The translations under genes were made by a program, and so were the position numbers. Positions 38,959 to 47,795 of a stretch of 57,902 bases of DNA are shown one piece after another. The stretch comes from Pseudomonadota bacterium (GTDB lineage Bacteria > Pseudomonadota > Alphaproteobacteria > Acetobacterales > Acetobacteraceae): assembly GCA_021780935.1 (NCBI GenBank), contig JAJXXT010000003.1, positions 1-57,902 of the forward strand. The letters are read 5' to 3'. Numbering within the stretch: the first letter of the stretch is position 1; the number at the start of each line of letters is the position of its first letter. The notes under the pieces were generated by a model. It was not told where the DNA came from. It did no database searches and saw only the letters and a program-made list of their open reading frames with translations.

Positions 38959-39561
38959 CTACATCAGCCGCAGGTCCGCAGCCTGCACATAGCCGACCTG
39001 CCCGCCGACCTCGATTTCCGCCCATTCAACGAGCTGGTTCCAGATCAGCCGTCGGACCACGACGCGGTCGCCCTGATGCAGCGCCGCCAGCAATTCCGCA
39101 CTGCGGTCCGCACGGGCATAGACCAGCGCGGATGTCACATGCACGACGCCAACGACCCCGCCGGTGAGTGCCTGTGCCACGGCAGCCCCCGCCGGGGCCG
39201 ATGAAGAGGAACCGAGCCAGGCATAGGCGCCGCCGGCAAGGGCCGCGATGACGCCCAGAATGCCCAGTAGCCGTCCCATCTGGGCGGTGGCCCGGGCCTT
39301 GGTCAGCGCCTGCCGCAAGCTCGCGCCCTCCATCAGCAGCTTATCGCGCTCCCGGCGCATTCCCCGGTAGGCTTCTTCCAGCGCCTGGTTTTCGGCAACC
39401 TCCGCGACGCCGCGCATGACGATGGCGCGCAGATCGCCACCCGTCAGCCCCATACGCACGGCAAGCTGGCCGACGGCGCGCCCCGCCGCCTCCGCCTCGC
39501 CGGAGTCGCTGGCGAGCAGCGCCACGCGGCTTGCCAACCGCTCCGCTTCGTCGTCTGTCAT
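38959..39561 (-). CDS. single-pass membrane protein with C-terminal SH3-like domain
   Basis: The 200 residues have a helical, acidic N-terminal half ([20 protein letters not shown]) with a likely coiled-coil ([20 protein letters not shown]), one membrane segment around residue 95 ([20 protein letters not shown]), and a C-terminal bacterial SH3-like domain. The latter runs from [20 protein letters not shown] to [14 protein letters not shown]. The coiled-coil should be cytoplasmic and the SH3 domain periplasmic. No specific function is known to me. It occupies the position upstream of rplK where secE-nusG usually lie, and may share a promoter region with rplK. Confidence 0.75.
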   Translation of the reverse strand: MTDDEAERLASRVALLASDSGEAEAAGRAVGQLAVRMGLTGGDLRAIVMRGVAEVAENQALEEAYRGMRRERDKLLMEGASLRQALTKARATAQMGRLLGILGVIAALAGGAYAWLGSSSSAPAGAAVAQALTGGVVGVVHVTSALVYARADRSAELLAALHQGDRVVVRRLIWNQLVEWAEIEVGGQVGYVQAADLRLM

Positions 39562-39630
39562 GCAGATATCAGCTTAACCCAGGGCCACGCGCTTGTCGCC
39601 CAGGCCCTTTGCACGACGTAGAAACTTGAC

Positions 39631-40038
39631 ATGCATCATCTGCTCCGTCGCGCCGCCACCGGCTTTGCCGCCGGCGCCATCGCCGTTCTCGCGTTCCAGC
39701 AGGGCGCCTGGGCGCTGCTGCACATCGCCCATCGCATGCCGCCGGCCTGGCCGATGTCGCCGGTGCCTCCCTGGGGGGTGCCGCAGGTTTTTGATCTCGC
39801 GTTCTGGGGCGGGCTCTGGGGAGCCGGCTTTGCGCTGGTGGTCGCACGGCCGGGATGGAAGCCAGGTGTGGTGGTCGGCGTGCTCTCGGTCGCGGTCTAT
39901 TTTTTTGTTGTCACTCCGCTCAAGGGTGGCAGCGCCCAGGCCGGCCTGCATCCCGCGGCCTGGCTCATCCCCCTCGCTCTCAACCTGCCATGGGGCATCG
40001 GCCTCGGCCTGATCCTGGGCGGAATCTCTCGTCGCTAG
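39631..40038 (+). CDS. small multi-pass membrane protein
   Basis: The 135 residues form four hydrophobic segments: TGFAAGAIAVLAFQQGAWAL, FDLAFWGGLWGAGFALVVA, GVVVGVLSVAVYFFVVTPL and AWLIPLALNLPWGIGLGLIL. Short loops are rich in proline between the first two (MPPAWPMSPVPPWGVP). It resembles a conserved hypothetical membrane family in alphaproteobacteria, with no known role. No clear Shine-Dalgarno precedes the ATG. It is convergent with, and overlaps by 4 bp, the ThDP-enzyme gene on the other strand. Confidence 0.7.
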   Translation: MHHLLRRAATGFAAGAIAVLAFQQGAWALLHIAHRMPPAWPMSPVPPWGVPQVFDLAFWGGLWGAGFALVVARPGWKPGVVVGVLSVAVYFFVVTPLKGGSAQAGLHPAAWLIPLALNLPWGIGLGLILGGISRR

Positions 40039-41594
40039 ATCACGAGCTCGATCAGGAACGGCCCGGGCCGCCCGAAGCTCGCCGCGAGCAGGTCGTTGAA
40101 CTGCGTCATCGTCGTCGCCCGCGCAGCCTCCACCCCCATGCCGGCAGCGAGCCTCGGCCAGTCGAGATCCGGATTGCCGAGGTCGAGCATGTCAAGCGCG
40201 GTGCGACCGGGGTTGGCGCCGACATTGGCGAGTTCGTGCAGCAGGATCGCATAACGGCGGTTCGACAGGATCACCGTGGTGACGTCGAGCTTCTCGCGCG
40301 CCTGTGTCCACAGCGATTGCAGCGTGTACATCGCGGAGCCATCGGCCTCGAGGTTGACCACCCGCCGCCCCTTGCCGGCGACTGCGGCGCCGGTCGCGAG
40401 CGGCATGCCGCAGCCGATGGCGCCACCGGTGATCTGCAGCCAGTCATGCGGCGCCGCGCCATGCATGCCGGAAAAGAAGGCGCGGCCGAAACTGACGCTC
40501 TCATCGGCGATGATCGCCTGCTCCGGCAGCAAGGCGGCGACGGATTGCGCCACGGTCTCGCTGCTGATGGCACCCGTCGCCGGCGTCGGCACTTCGCGCG
40601 CCGGTGGTGCGATCGGCTTCGCCCCCACCGCCTCGGCCAGCGCCGCCAGCGCCGCCGGCAGATCATGCTCGGGCCGCGCCATCGTCTGCACCTCGGCATC
40701 CGGTGCCGTCAGCACACCAGGCTTGCCGGGATAGGCGAAAAACCCGACCGGCAGCCTGGCGCCGACCAGAATCACCAGCTTGAAGGGCGCCAGGACCTTC
40801 ACCGCCTGGTCCACGGGATAGGGCACACGCTCGATCGCGTGCCGCCCGCGGCCGTGTTCGATCCGGGCGTTGGAACCCTGGGCCATGATGGTCGCACCGG
40901 TCGCCGCGGCGATCCCGGCGGCCAACGCCAGCGGCGCCTCGCGCAGCGCCTGGCCGGCAAGGATGATCACCGCCGGTCCACCGGCCCGCAACGCCCGTGC
41001 CGCCACCTCGATCGCCGCCGGTGCTGTATGCGGCGCCGGCGGCACCGGCAGCGGCCTGGCCGGCACGCCACCGGCGTCCCAGCACGTGTCCGACGGCAGG
41101 ATCAGGGTCGCGATCTGCCCCGGCGAGGTGCGTGCCGCCTGCACCGCGACCGCCGCATCCGCCCCTACGTCGCGCGCATGCGACGCGGTGCGCACCCAGC
41201 CCGAGACGCCGCGCGCCCAGCCCTCGGTGTCGGCGGTCAGCGGCGCGTCGAGCGGACGGTGATACGTGGCCTGGTCACCCACGCAGTTGACCATCATCGT
41301 GTCGGCCCGGCGCCCGTTGTGCAGGTTGGCCATGCCGTTGGCCAAGCCGGGGCCGCAATGCAGCAGCGTCGCCGCCGGCTTGCCGGCGATGCGCGCATAG
41401 CCGTCGGCCGCCCCCGTCACCACGCCCTCGAACAGGCCGAGCACGCAGCGCATGCCGGGAATGCGGTCCAGCGCCGCCACGAAATGCATCTCTGACGTGC
41501 CGGGATTGGCGAAACACGTGTCAACGCCGCTCGCGAGCAGCGTGCGGACGAGGGATTCCGCTCCGTTCATGGCGGTGGTCGCGGCATCGTTCAT
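40035..41594 (-). CDS. thiamine diphosphate-dependent enzyme (acetolactate synthase large subunit-like)
   Basis: The 519 residues have the three ThDP-enzyme domains. The N-terminal pyrimidine-binding domain contains the activating glutamate E56 (LGLFEGVVTGAADGYARIAG). A central domain and a C-terminal diphosphate-binding domain follow, with D418 and N445 in the metal motif (ADGSAMYTL to VILSN). The first residue of the usual GDG is alanine (ADG). Within the family it looks like the short acetolactate-synthase-like/benzoylformate decarboxylase group, so a 2-keto acid such as an aromatic or hydroxy keto acid is a likely substrate, but it cannot be assigned. It is divergent from the 2-hydroxyacid dehydrogenase (97-bp spacer), which suggests shared regulation. 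A second ATG at 41570 is possible. Confidence 0.85.
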   Translation of the reverse strand: MNDAATTAMNGAESLVRTLLASGVDTCFANPGTSEMHFVAALDRIPGMRCVLGLFEGVVTGAADGYARIAGKPAATLLHCGPGLANGMANLHNGRRADTMMVNCVGDQATYHRPLDAPLTADTEGWARGVSGWVRTASHARDVGADAAVAVQAARTSPGQIATLILPSDTCWDAGGVPARPLPVPPAPHTAPAAIEVAARALRAGGPAVIILAGQALREAPLALAAGIAAATGATIMAQGSNARIEHGRGRHAIERVPYPVDQAVKVLAPFKLVILVGARLPVGFFAYPGKPGVLTAPDAEVQTMARPEHDLPAALAALAEAVGAKPIAPPAREVPTPATGAISSETVAQSVAALLPEQAIIADESVSFGRAFFSGMHGAAPHDWLQITGGAIGCGMPLATGAAVAGKGRRVVNLEADGSAMYTLQSLWTQAREKLDVTTVILSNRRYAILLHELANVGANPGRTALDMLDLGNPDLDWPRLAAGMGVEAARATTMTQFNDLLAASFGRPGPFLIELVI

Positions 41595-41691
41595 GGACTT
41601 GGGAACCCTGGACTGTTAATCGGAGACAAACCTGCGCAATGAACCGCCCCAGCACAAGATCATGCGGGCGCGGGCAGCCGAGGAGGAAACG

Positions 41692-42693
41692 ATGCCGGCC
41701 GTGCTCTACCCCGAAGTCATGTATCCCGACGATGCGATCGAGCGCGCGGCGTTCGGCCCCGGGGTCGAGGTGCGGATGCGCAACCTCGAATCCCTCGCCG
41801 GGCTTTCGCCAGCGGACGCAGCCGGCGTGGTCGGGCTGATGATCCTGCGCCACAGCGTCTCCGGCGACGACATGGACCGCATGCCCGCGCTCAAGACCAT
41901 CGTGCGCATGGGCGTGGGCTACGACAAGCTGGACCGCAAGGCGGCGGCTTCACGCGGCATCACCATCTGCAATGTGCCGGATTACGGCACGATGGAGGTG
42001 GCCGACCACGCGATCGCGCTCACGCTGGCGCTGCGCCGCGGCATCGTGCTCTACCACGAGACCCAGCGCGACAGCCCGCCGGCCGGCTGGAAGGCGATCG
42101 AAACACCGCTGATCCGCCGGCTCGACGTGCAGACCTTCGGCGTGCTCGGCCTCGGACGCATCGGCACCGCGGCGGCGCTGCGGGCGCGCGCCTTCGGCTT
42201 CCGCATCGTCTTCTTCGACCCCTATCGCCCGAACGGCGCCGACCGGGCACTGGGCGTGGAGCGGGTGCGCAGCCTCGATGAGTTGCTGGCGCGCTCCGAC
42301 GTGCTGTCCATCCACACGCCGCTGACACCCGAGACCCGCGGCATGATCGGCGCCAGGGAACTGGCCCTGCTGCCCAAGGGCAGCGTGCTGATCAACACCG
42401 CGCGCGGGCCGATTGTCGATATCGATGCGGTGGAGGGCGCGCTGCGCTCCGGCCACCTCGCCGGCGCGGGGCTCGACGTGATCCCCGTGGAGCCGATCGC
42501 CGATCCGGCGCCGAAGCTCGTCGCCGCCTACCGCGCGCGGGAGAAATGGCTGCAGGGGCGGCTGATCATCACCCCGCACGCCGCTTTCCACGACCCGGAA
42601 TCCTGGCACGATATCCGCGTGAAATCGGCGGAGACGATGGCCGCGGCGCTGGCCGGAAAACCTCAGAACGTCATCCATCCCGACGATTTCTGA
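41692..42693 (+). CDS. D-isomer-specific 2-hydroxyacid dehydrogenase (CtBP-like)
   Basis: NAD(P)-dependent interconversion of a 2-hydroxy acid and its 2-keto acid. The ATG at 41692 is preceded by GAGGAGG with 5-base spacing and gives 333 residues; the ATG at 41662 would add ten non-conserved residues. The dinucleotide motif is GLGRIG at 153-158, and the catalytic triad is R238 (NTARGPIVD), E267 and H296 (TPHAAFH). The overall pattern is that of the C-terminal-binding-protein/phosphoglycerate dehydrogenase group. It starts the plus-strand sugar-acid cluster, 117 bp before the dehydratase. The substrate is unknown. Confidence 0.88.
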   Translation: MPAVLYPEVMYPDDAIERAAFGPGVEVRMRNLESLAGLSPADAAGVVGLMILRHSVSGDDMDRMPALKTIVRMGVGYDKLDRKAAASRGITICNVPDYGTMEVADHAIALTLALRRGIVLYHETQRDSPPAGWKAIETPLIRRLDVQTFGVLGLGRIGTAAALRARAFGFRIVFFDPYRPNGADRALGVERVRSLDELLARSDVLSIHTPLTPETRGMIGARELALLPKGSVLINTARGPIVDIDAVEGALRSGHLAGAGLDVIPVEPIADPAPKLVAAYRAREKWLQGRLIITPHAAFHDPESWHDIRVKSAETMAAALAGKPQNVIHPDDF

Positions 42694-42810
42694 GGGACGA
42701 CGGCGTGGGGCGGGACGATTGACGCATCCCCGCCCGCCGCCGCAGGCTGGAATGATGCCGCCGCGGCCCGCAGGAACACGGCCGCCGCATCGGCGCGAGG
42801 GGACACGATC

Positions 42811-44604
42811 ATGGCACATGACGACCAGGGCTCCGTGAAGCGGCTGCGCAGCCGGCGGTGGTTCGACGACCGCAACGACCCCGGCATGACGGCGCTCTAC
42901 ATCGAGCGCTACCTTAATTTCGGCCTGACGCGGGAGGAACTGCAGGGCGGCAAGCCGATTATCGGCATCGCCCAGACCGGCTCCGACCTCTCGCCGTGCA
43001 ACCGCCACCATCTCGACCTCGCGGTGCGCGTGCGCGACGGCATTCGCGACGCCGGCGGCATCCCGATCGAGTTTCCAACCCACCCGATCCAGGAGACCGG
43101 CAAGCGCCCCACCGCGGCGCTGGACCGCAACCTCGCCTATCTCTCGCTGGTCGAGGTGCTGCACGGCTATCCGCTCGACGGCGTGGTGCTCACGACGGGC
43201 TGCGACAAGACCACGCCCGCCTGCCTGATGGCGGCGGCGACCGTCAATCTGCCCGCGATCGTGCTGTCCGGCGGGCCGATGCTGGACGGCTGGCACAAGG
43301 GCAAGCTCGCCGGCTCCGGCACCGTGGTCTGGGAGGCGCGCAAGCTGCACGCCGAGGGCAAGATCGACTGGGAGGAGTTCATGACCATGGTCTGCTCCTC
43401 CGCGCCCTCGGTGGGGCACTGCAACACCATGGGCACCGCGCTGTCGATGAACTCGCTGGCCGAGGCGCTCGGCATGTCGCTGCCCGGCTGCGCCGCCATC
43501 CCCGGCCCCTATCGCGAGCGCGGCCAGATGGCCTTCGAGACCGGCCGGCGCATCGTTTCCATGGTGCATGAAAATCTGCGCCCCTCCGACATCATGACCA
43601 GGGCCGCGTTCGAGAACGCGGTGGTGGCGGCAGCCGCCATCGGCGCCAGCTCCAACTGCCCGATCCACATGGTCGCCATCGCCCGCCACATGGGGGTGGA
43701 CCACACGCTCGATGACTGGCAGCGCCTCGGCCCCGGCATCCCGCTCCTGGTGGACTGCCAGCCCGCCGGCCGCTTTCTCGGCGAGCGCTTCCACCGCGCC
43801 GGCGGCGTGCCCGCGGTGATGGCCGAGCTGCTGGCCGCCGGCCGGCTGCACGGCAACGCGATGACCGTGACCGGCCGTACGGTCGAGGAAAATCTCGTCG
43901 GACTTCCCGACCCGGACCGCGAGGTGATCCGTCCCTACCGCCAGCCGCTGCGGGAGGATGCCGGCTATGTCGTGCTGTCCGGCAATCTGTTCGACAGCGC
44001 GGTGATCAAGACCAGCGTCATCGACAAGGAGTTCCGTGAGCGCTTCCTCTCCGACCCCGCGCGGCCGAACGTGTTCGAGGGCCGCGCCGTGGTGTTCGAA
44101 GGGCCGGAGGACTACCACGCCCGCATCGAGGACCCAGCGCTCGGCATCGACGCGAACTCGCTGCTGGTGATCCGCAATTGCGGTCCGGTCGGCTATCCCG
44201 GCAGCGCCGAGGTGGTGAACATGCAGCCGCCGGCTGCGCTGCTGAAACGCGGCATCTCGGCGCTGCCGACGATGGGCGACGGTCGGCAGAGCGGCACCTC
44301 CGGCTCGCCGTCGATCCTCAACATCTCGCCGGAGGCAGCGGTGGGTGGCGGGCTGGCGCTGCTCGCCACCGGCGATCGCGTCCGCATCGACCTCAACACG
44401 CGCCGCGTCGATGTGCTGCTGCCCGATGGCGAGCTGGAGGCGCGCCGCGCCGCCTGGACGGCCCCGAAGCTGGACCACAAGACGCCGTGGGAGGAGATCT
44501 ACCGCTCCATGGTCGGCCAGCTTGGCGCCGGCGGCTGCCTGGAACCGGCAACGCTGTATCTCAACATTCTCGAAAACCGCGGCGAGAGCCGCAACAACCA
44601 CTGA
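42811..44604 (+). CDS. IlvD/Edd family dehydratase, sugar-acid type
   Basis: The 597 residues match the branch of the dihydroxyacid dehydratase family that acts on sugar acids (arabonate, xylonate, fuconate), giving 2-keto-3-deoxy acids. Iron-sulfur cysteine ligands are C63 (DLSPCNRHH), C131 (TTGCDKTTP) and C204 (SVGHCNTMG). The conserved lysine K133, which is carbamylated to bind magnesium in the family, is present. The C-terminal signature is TMGDGRQSGTSGSPSILNIS. The initial RSRRWFDDRNDPGMTALYIE is typical of the sugar-acid subgroup rather than of IlvD. An SDR dehydrogenase and FAH hydrolase follow at once, supporting a non-phosphorylative sugar pathway. Confidence 0.9.
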   Translation: MAHDDQGSVKRLRSRRWFDDRNDPGMTALYIERYLNFGLTREELQGGKPIIGIAQTGSDLSPCNRHHLDLAVRVRDGIRDAGGIPIEFPTHPIQETGKRPTAALDRNLAYLSLVEVLHGYPLDGVVLTTGCDKTTPACLMAAATVNLPAIVLSGGPMLDGWHKGKLAGSGTVVWEARKLHAEGKIDWEEFMTMVCSSAPSVGHCNTMGTALSMNSLAEALGMSLPGCAAIPGPYRERGQMAFETGRRIVSMVHENLRPSDIMTRAAFENAVVAAAAIGASSNCPIHMVAIARHMGVDHTLDDWQRLGPGIPLLVDCQPAGRFLGERFHRAGGVPAVMAELLAAGRLHGNAMTVTGRTVEENLVGLPDPDREVIRPYRQPLREDAGYVVLSGNLFDSAVIKTSVIDKEFRERFLSDPARPNVFEGRAVVFEGPEDYHARIEDPALGIDANSLLVIRNCGPVGYPGSAEVVNMQPPAALLKRGISALPTMGDGRQSGTSGSPSILNISPEAAVGGGLALLATGDRVRIDLNTRRVDVLLPDGELEARRAAWTAPKLDHKTPWEEIYRSMVGQLGAGGCLEPATLYLNILENRGESRNNH

Positions 44605-44612
44605 CAACGCCC

Positions 44613-45362
44613 ATGAGCAACGCACTCTCCGGCAAGCGCGCCTTCGTCACCGCCGCGGCCCAGGGCATCGGCCGCGCCACCGCGCTGGCCTTCGCCGAGG
44701 CCGGTGCCGAGGTGATCGCGACCGATATCGCCGCGGCCAAGCTCGCCACGCTGAACCATCCGCGCGTGCATGGGGCGGCACTGGATGTGCTGAACGCCGC
44801 GGCCGTGGCCGCCGCCGCGCAGCACGCGGGGACCATCGACATCCTGTTCAACTGCGCCGGCTTCGTGCACCAGGGCACGATACTGGACGCACGCGAGGAG
44901 GAGTGGGATTTCGCCTTCGACCTCAACGTGAAGTCGATGTTTCGCACCATCCGCGCCTTCCTGCCCGGCATGCTCGGGCGCGGGCACGGCGTCATCATCA
45001 ACATGGCCTCCGTGTGCAGCTCGGTCAAAGGCCTGCCGAATCGCGCCATCTACGGCACCACCAAGGCGGCCGTCATCGGGCTCACCAAGCAGGTCGCGGC
45101 GGATTTCATCACCAAGGGCGTGCGCTGCAACTGCATCTGCCCCGGCACGGTGGCAAGCCCGTCGCTGGTCGAACGCATCGAGGCGAATGCCGCGGCCGCC
45201 GGCGGTGTGGAGGCAGCGCGTGCGGCCTTTCTCGCCCGCCAGCCAATCGGGCGGCTCGGCACACCGGAGGAGATCGCGGCAATGGCGGTCTATCTCGCCT
45301 CCGATGCCGCCGCCTTCGTCACCGGCCAGGCGCTGGTGATCGACGGGGGCATCACCCTCTGA
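44613..45362 (+). CDS. short-chain dehydrogenase/reductase, likely 2-keto-3-deoxy sugar acid dehydrogenase
   Basis: The 249 residues form a classical SDR. The cofactor loop is TAAAQGIG at 13-20, NCAG is at 80-83, and the catalytic residues are S133, Y147 and K151 (YGTTK). The unusual TAAAQGIG loop and ATDI after the second strand, which favours NAD, are typical of the BDH2/2-keto-3-deoxy-L-fuconate dehydrogenase group. With a dehydratase 8 bp upstream and an FAH hydrolase downstream, oxidation of the C4 hydroxyl of a 2-keto-3-deoxy acid is the most economical reading. The exact sugar is inference. Confidence 0.87.
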   Translation: MSNALSGKRAFVTAAAQGIGRATALAFAEAGAEVIATDIAAAKLATLNHPRVHGAALDVLNAAAVAAAAQHAGTIDILFNCAGFVHQGTILDAREEEWDFAFDLNVKSMFRTIRAFLPGMLGRGHGVIINMASVCSSVKGLPNRAIYGTTKAAVIGLTKQVAADFITKGVRCNCICPGTVASPSLVERIEANAAAAGGVEAARAAFLARQPIGRLGTPEEIAAMAVYLASDAAAFVTGQALVIDGGITL

Positions 45363-45450
45363 GCCGCACCGCGACCGCAACGCCCAGCCCTGCCAGCGCG
45401 CCTCACCTGGGCCGCGCATCACGTATCACCCGATTGAAGGAACCCACGCC

Positions 45451-46296
45451 ATGAAGCTGCTGCGTTATGGACCAGCCGGCGCCGAGAAGCCCGGCATGCT
45501 CGACCGCGAGGGCGGGCTGCGCGATCTCTCGGGGCATGTGCACGATATCGACGCGGACACCGTCTCGCCCGCCTCGCTGGCGAAACTCGCCTCGCTCGAC
45601 CCCGCGAGCCTGCCGCTCGTCACCGGCCATCCGCGGCTTGGCGCCTGCGTCGCACGGCCGCTGAACTTCGTCTGCATCGGCCTCAACTACGCCGATCACG
45701 CGGCCGAGACCGGTGCTGCGATCCCCAAGGAGCCGATCGTGTTCCTCAAGTCGCTGGGCGCCTATTCCGGCCCCAATGACGACGTCAGAATTCCCCGCGG
45801 TTCGAGCAAGACCGACTGGGAGGTGGAGCTTGGTATCGTCATCGGCACCACCGCGCGGTATGTCACCGAGGCCGACGCCATGTCCCATGTCGCCGGCTAT
45901 TGCGTGATCAACGACGTCAGCGAGCGCGAGTTCCAGACCGAGCGCGGCGGCACCTGGGACAAGGGCAAGGGATGCGACACGTTTGGCCCCACCGGGCCGT
46001 GGCTGGTGACGAAGGACGAGGTCGCGGACCCGCAGAACCTGCGGCTCTGGACCGAGGTGGACGGCGTGCGCATGCAGGACGGCACGACCCGCACGATGAT
46101 CTTCAACGTCATCCAGATCGTGAGCTACGTGAGCCGCTTCATCACGCTGCATCCGGGGGATGTGATTGCAACCGGCACGCCGCCGGGCGTGGGGATGGGC
46201 AAGAAGCCGACCCCGATCTTCCTCAAGCCCGGGCAGACGATGCGGCTGGGCATCGACGGGCTTGGGGAGCAGACGCAGAAGCTGGTCGCGGCCTGA
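45451..46296 (+). CDS. fumarylacetoacetate hydrolase family protein, likely 2,4-diketo-3-deoxy sugar acid hydrolase
   Basis: The 281 residues have the N-terminal FAH cap and the C-terminal catalytic fold. The metal ligands are E124 and E126 in TDWEVELGIVIG and D155 in CVINDVSERE. FVCIGLNYADHA and VIATGTPPGVGMGKKP are family landmarks. Close relatives hydrolyse 2,4-diketo-3-deoxy-L-fuconate or -rhamnonate to pyruvate and lactate. Position after the SDR dehydrogenase (88 bp) supports that role. Ureidoglycolate lyase is a common alternative label for this family, but no ureide genes are nearby. Confidence 0.88.
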   Translation: MKLLRYGPAGAEKPGMLDREGGLRDLSGHVHDIDADTVSPASLAKLASLDPASLPLVTGHPRLGACVARPLNFVCIGLNYADHAAETGAAIPKEPIVFLKSLGAYSGPNDDVRIPRGSSKTDWEVELGIVIGTTARYVTEADAMSHVAGYCVINDVSEREFQTERGGTWDKGKGCDTFGPTGPWLVTKDEVADPQNLRLWTEVDGVRMQDGTTRTMIFNVIQIVSYVSRFITLHPGDVIATGTPPGVGMGKKPTPIFLKPGQTMRLGIDGLGEQTQKLVAA

Positions 46297-46358
46297 GCCT
46301 CACCGGGCGGCTCACCCCCGCCCGCGCGCTGCTGCTGCTGATCGGTGCGTCCACCCTG

Positions 46359-47759
46359 GTGCGGCTGGCCTTCGCCACCGCGACCGCGCTCGGAGTGGAC
46401 GAGAGCTACATGGTCGCCGCCGCGCGCGTGCCGGCATGGGGCTATTTCGACCACCCGCCGCTGGCGTGGTGGATGGTCACGGCGGCCGTCCACCTGGCCG
46501 GCAGCGAGGCGACGCCCGTGGTGCGGGCGCCGTTCATCCTGCTCTTCGCGTTCTCCACCTGGCTGATGGCGCGCTTTACCCACGACCTCGCGCCCGGTGC
46601 CGAGGAGCCACGGCGTTGGGCCGGCGTGCGCGCCGCCGCCTGGTTCAACCTCGCACCGCTGTTCGGCATCGCCACGGGAAGCTGGGTGCTGCCGGACGGG
46701 CCGCTGATCGCCGCCCTGCTCGGCGCCGGCGTGCTGTTGCTGAAAGCGCTCGATACCGGGCGGCTCGGCTGGTGGCTCGGCGCCGGCGTGGCGCTCGGGC
46801 TCGCCGGCGATGCAAAGTATTCGGCGGTGCTGCCGGGCGCCGGCGTCTTGCTCTATCTCATCTCCTACCGGGGGGGACGAGTCTGGCTGCGCCGGCCGCA
46901 TCCCTGGCTCGCGGCCATCACCGCGCTGATCGTCTTCGCGCCGGTCCTGTGGTGGAACGCGCAACACCACTGGGCCAGCCTTGCGTTTCAGGGCGGCCGT
47001 GCGGACGGGCACCATTTCAATCCGCTGGGACCGATCGTCCTGCTGGCCGCCGGTACCGCGCTGCTGCTGCCATGGAGCTGGTGGTGGATCGTCCAACGAC
47101 TGCCACGCGCGTGGTGCGATATCCGCTGGCGGCTCTGTGTCGCCATCGCGGTGCCGGCGGTCGGGCTGTTTGCGCTGGTAGCCCTGTTCTCACGCGGCGT
47201 GCTCGTGCACTGGCCGGAGCCAGGCTACGTGTTTCTGTTCCCCTTGCTCGGGCTGATGCCGCCGCGCCGCGAGGGCCGGTGGCTCACCGGCAGCGCCGCC
47301 CTCCTTGTCGTGCTGATGGCCGGCTGGCTGATCGTCTTCCATGCGGGGTTCATCCCGGCCTCGCGCGCGCGACTTGGGGTGGCGGACTGGCGCGGTTTGC
47401 GCACGCAGCTCGCCGAACGCGGCCTGCTGCACCGGCCGAACACCATCATCGCGGCGACGAACTGGGTCGCGACGGGCAAGGTCGCCCTGGCCCTCGGCCG
47501 GCACACGCGCACGCTCTGCTTCAATCTGGATTGCCGCGAGTTCGCCTTCTGGCCCGACGCGCTGAAGCCCGGCACGCGCAATAATTTCGGTCATGACGTA
47601 CTGCTGGTCGCGCCGGGCATGGGCATCGGCAGCATCATCTCGACCTATGGCGATCTGTTCCGGCGTTTCACCATTCTGCGGCCGGTCGCGGTCGAGGCGG
47701 CAGGACGGCTCACGCTGGTGCCGCTCTACCTCGCACATGATCTGAGGAAGTGGCCGTAG
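46359..47759 (+). CDS. ArnT/PMT-type (GT39/83-like) membrane glycosyltransferase
   Basis: About 466 residues with ten or more membrane segments. The catalytic first periplasmic loop is recognisable: GVDESYMVAAARVPAWGYFD with the acidic pair, then HPPLAWW, as in undecaprenyl-phosphate-sugar and dolichyl-phosphate-mannose-type transferases. A C-terminal soluble part carries TNWVATGKVALALGRHTRTL. The first ordinary start codon in frame is the GTG at 46359. However, the hydrophobic first segment (ARALLLLIGASTLVRL) begins upstream, so translation probably starts earlier, perhaps at the CTG at 46293 overlapping the FAH stop. Its role in a sugar-acid cluster is not evident; the enzyme more likely modifies an envelope glycan or lipid. 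Confidence 0.82.
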   Translation: MRLAFATATALGVDESYMVAAARVPAWGYFDHPPLAWWMVTAAVHLAGSEATPVVRAPFILLFAFSTWLMARFTHDLAPGAEEPRRWAGVRAAAWFNLAPLFGIATGSWVLPDGPLIAALLGAGVLLLKALDTGRLGWWLGAGVALGLAGDAKYSAVLPGAGVLLYLISYRGGRVWLRRPHPWLAAITALIVFAPVLWWNAQHHWASLAFQGGRADGHHFNPLGPIVLLAAGTALLLPWSWWWIVQRLPRAWCDIRWRLCVAIAVPAVGLFALVALFSRGVLVHWPEPGYVFLFPLLGLMPPRREGRWLTGSAALLVVLMAGWLIVFHAGFIPASRARLGVADWRGLRTQLAERGLLHRPNTIIAATNWVATGKVALALGRHTRTLCFNLDCREFAFWPDALKPGTRNNFGHDVLLVAPGMGIGSIISTYGDLFRRFTILRPVAVEAAGRLTLVPLYLAHDLRKWP

Positions 47760-47795
47760 ACCCGCGGGCTTCGTCCGCCCACGCCCTGGCGGGAT

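Noticed and set aside
39569..39951. Minus-strand frame opposite the small membrane protein.
   Set aside because: Arginine/proline-rich; the plus-strand frame has four clean membrane segments and is preferred.
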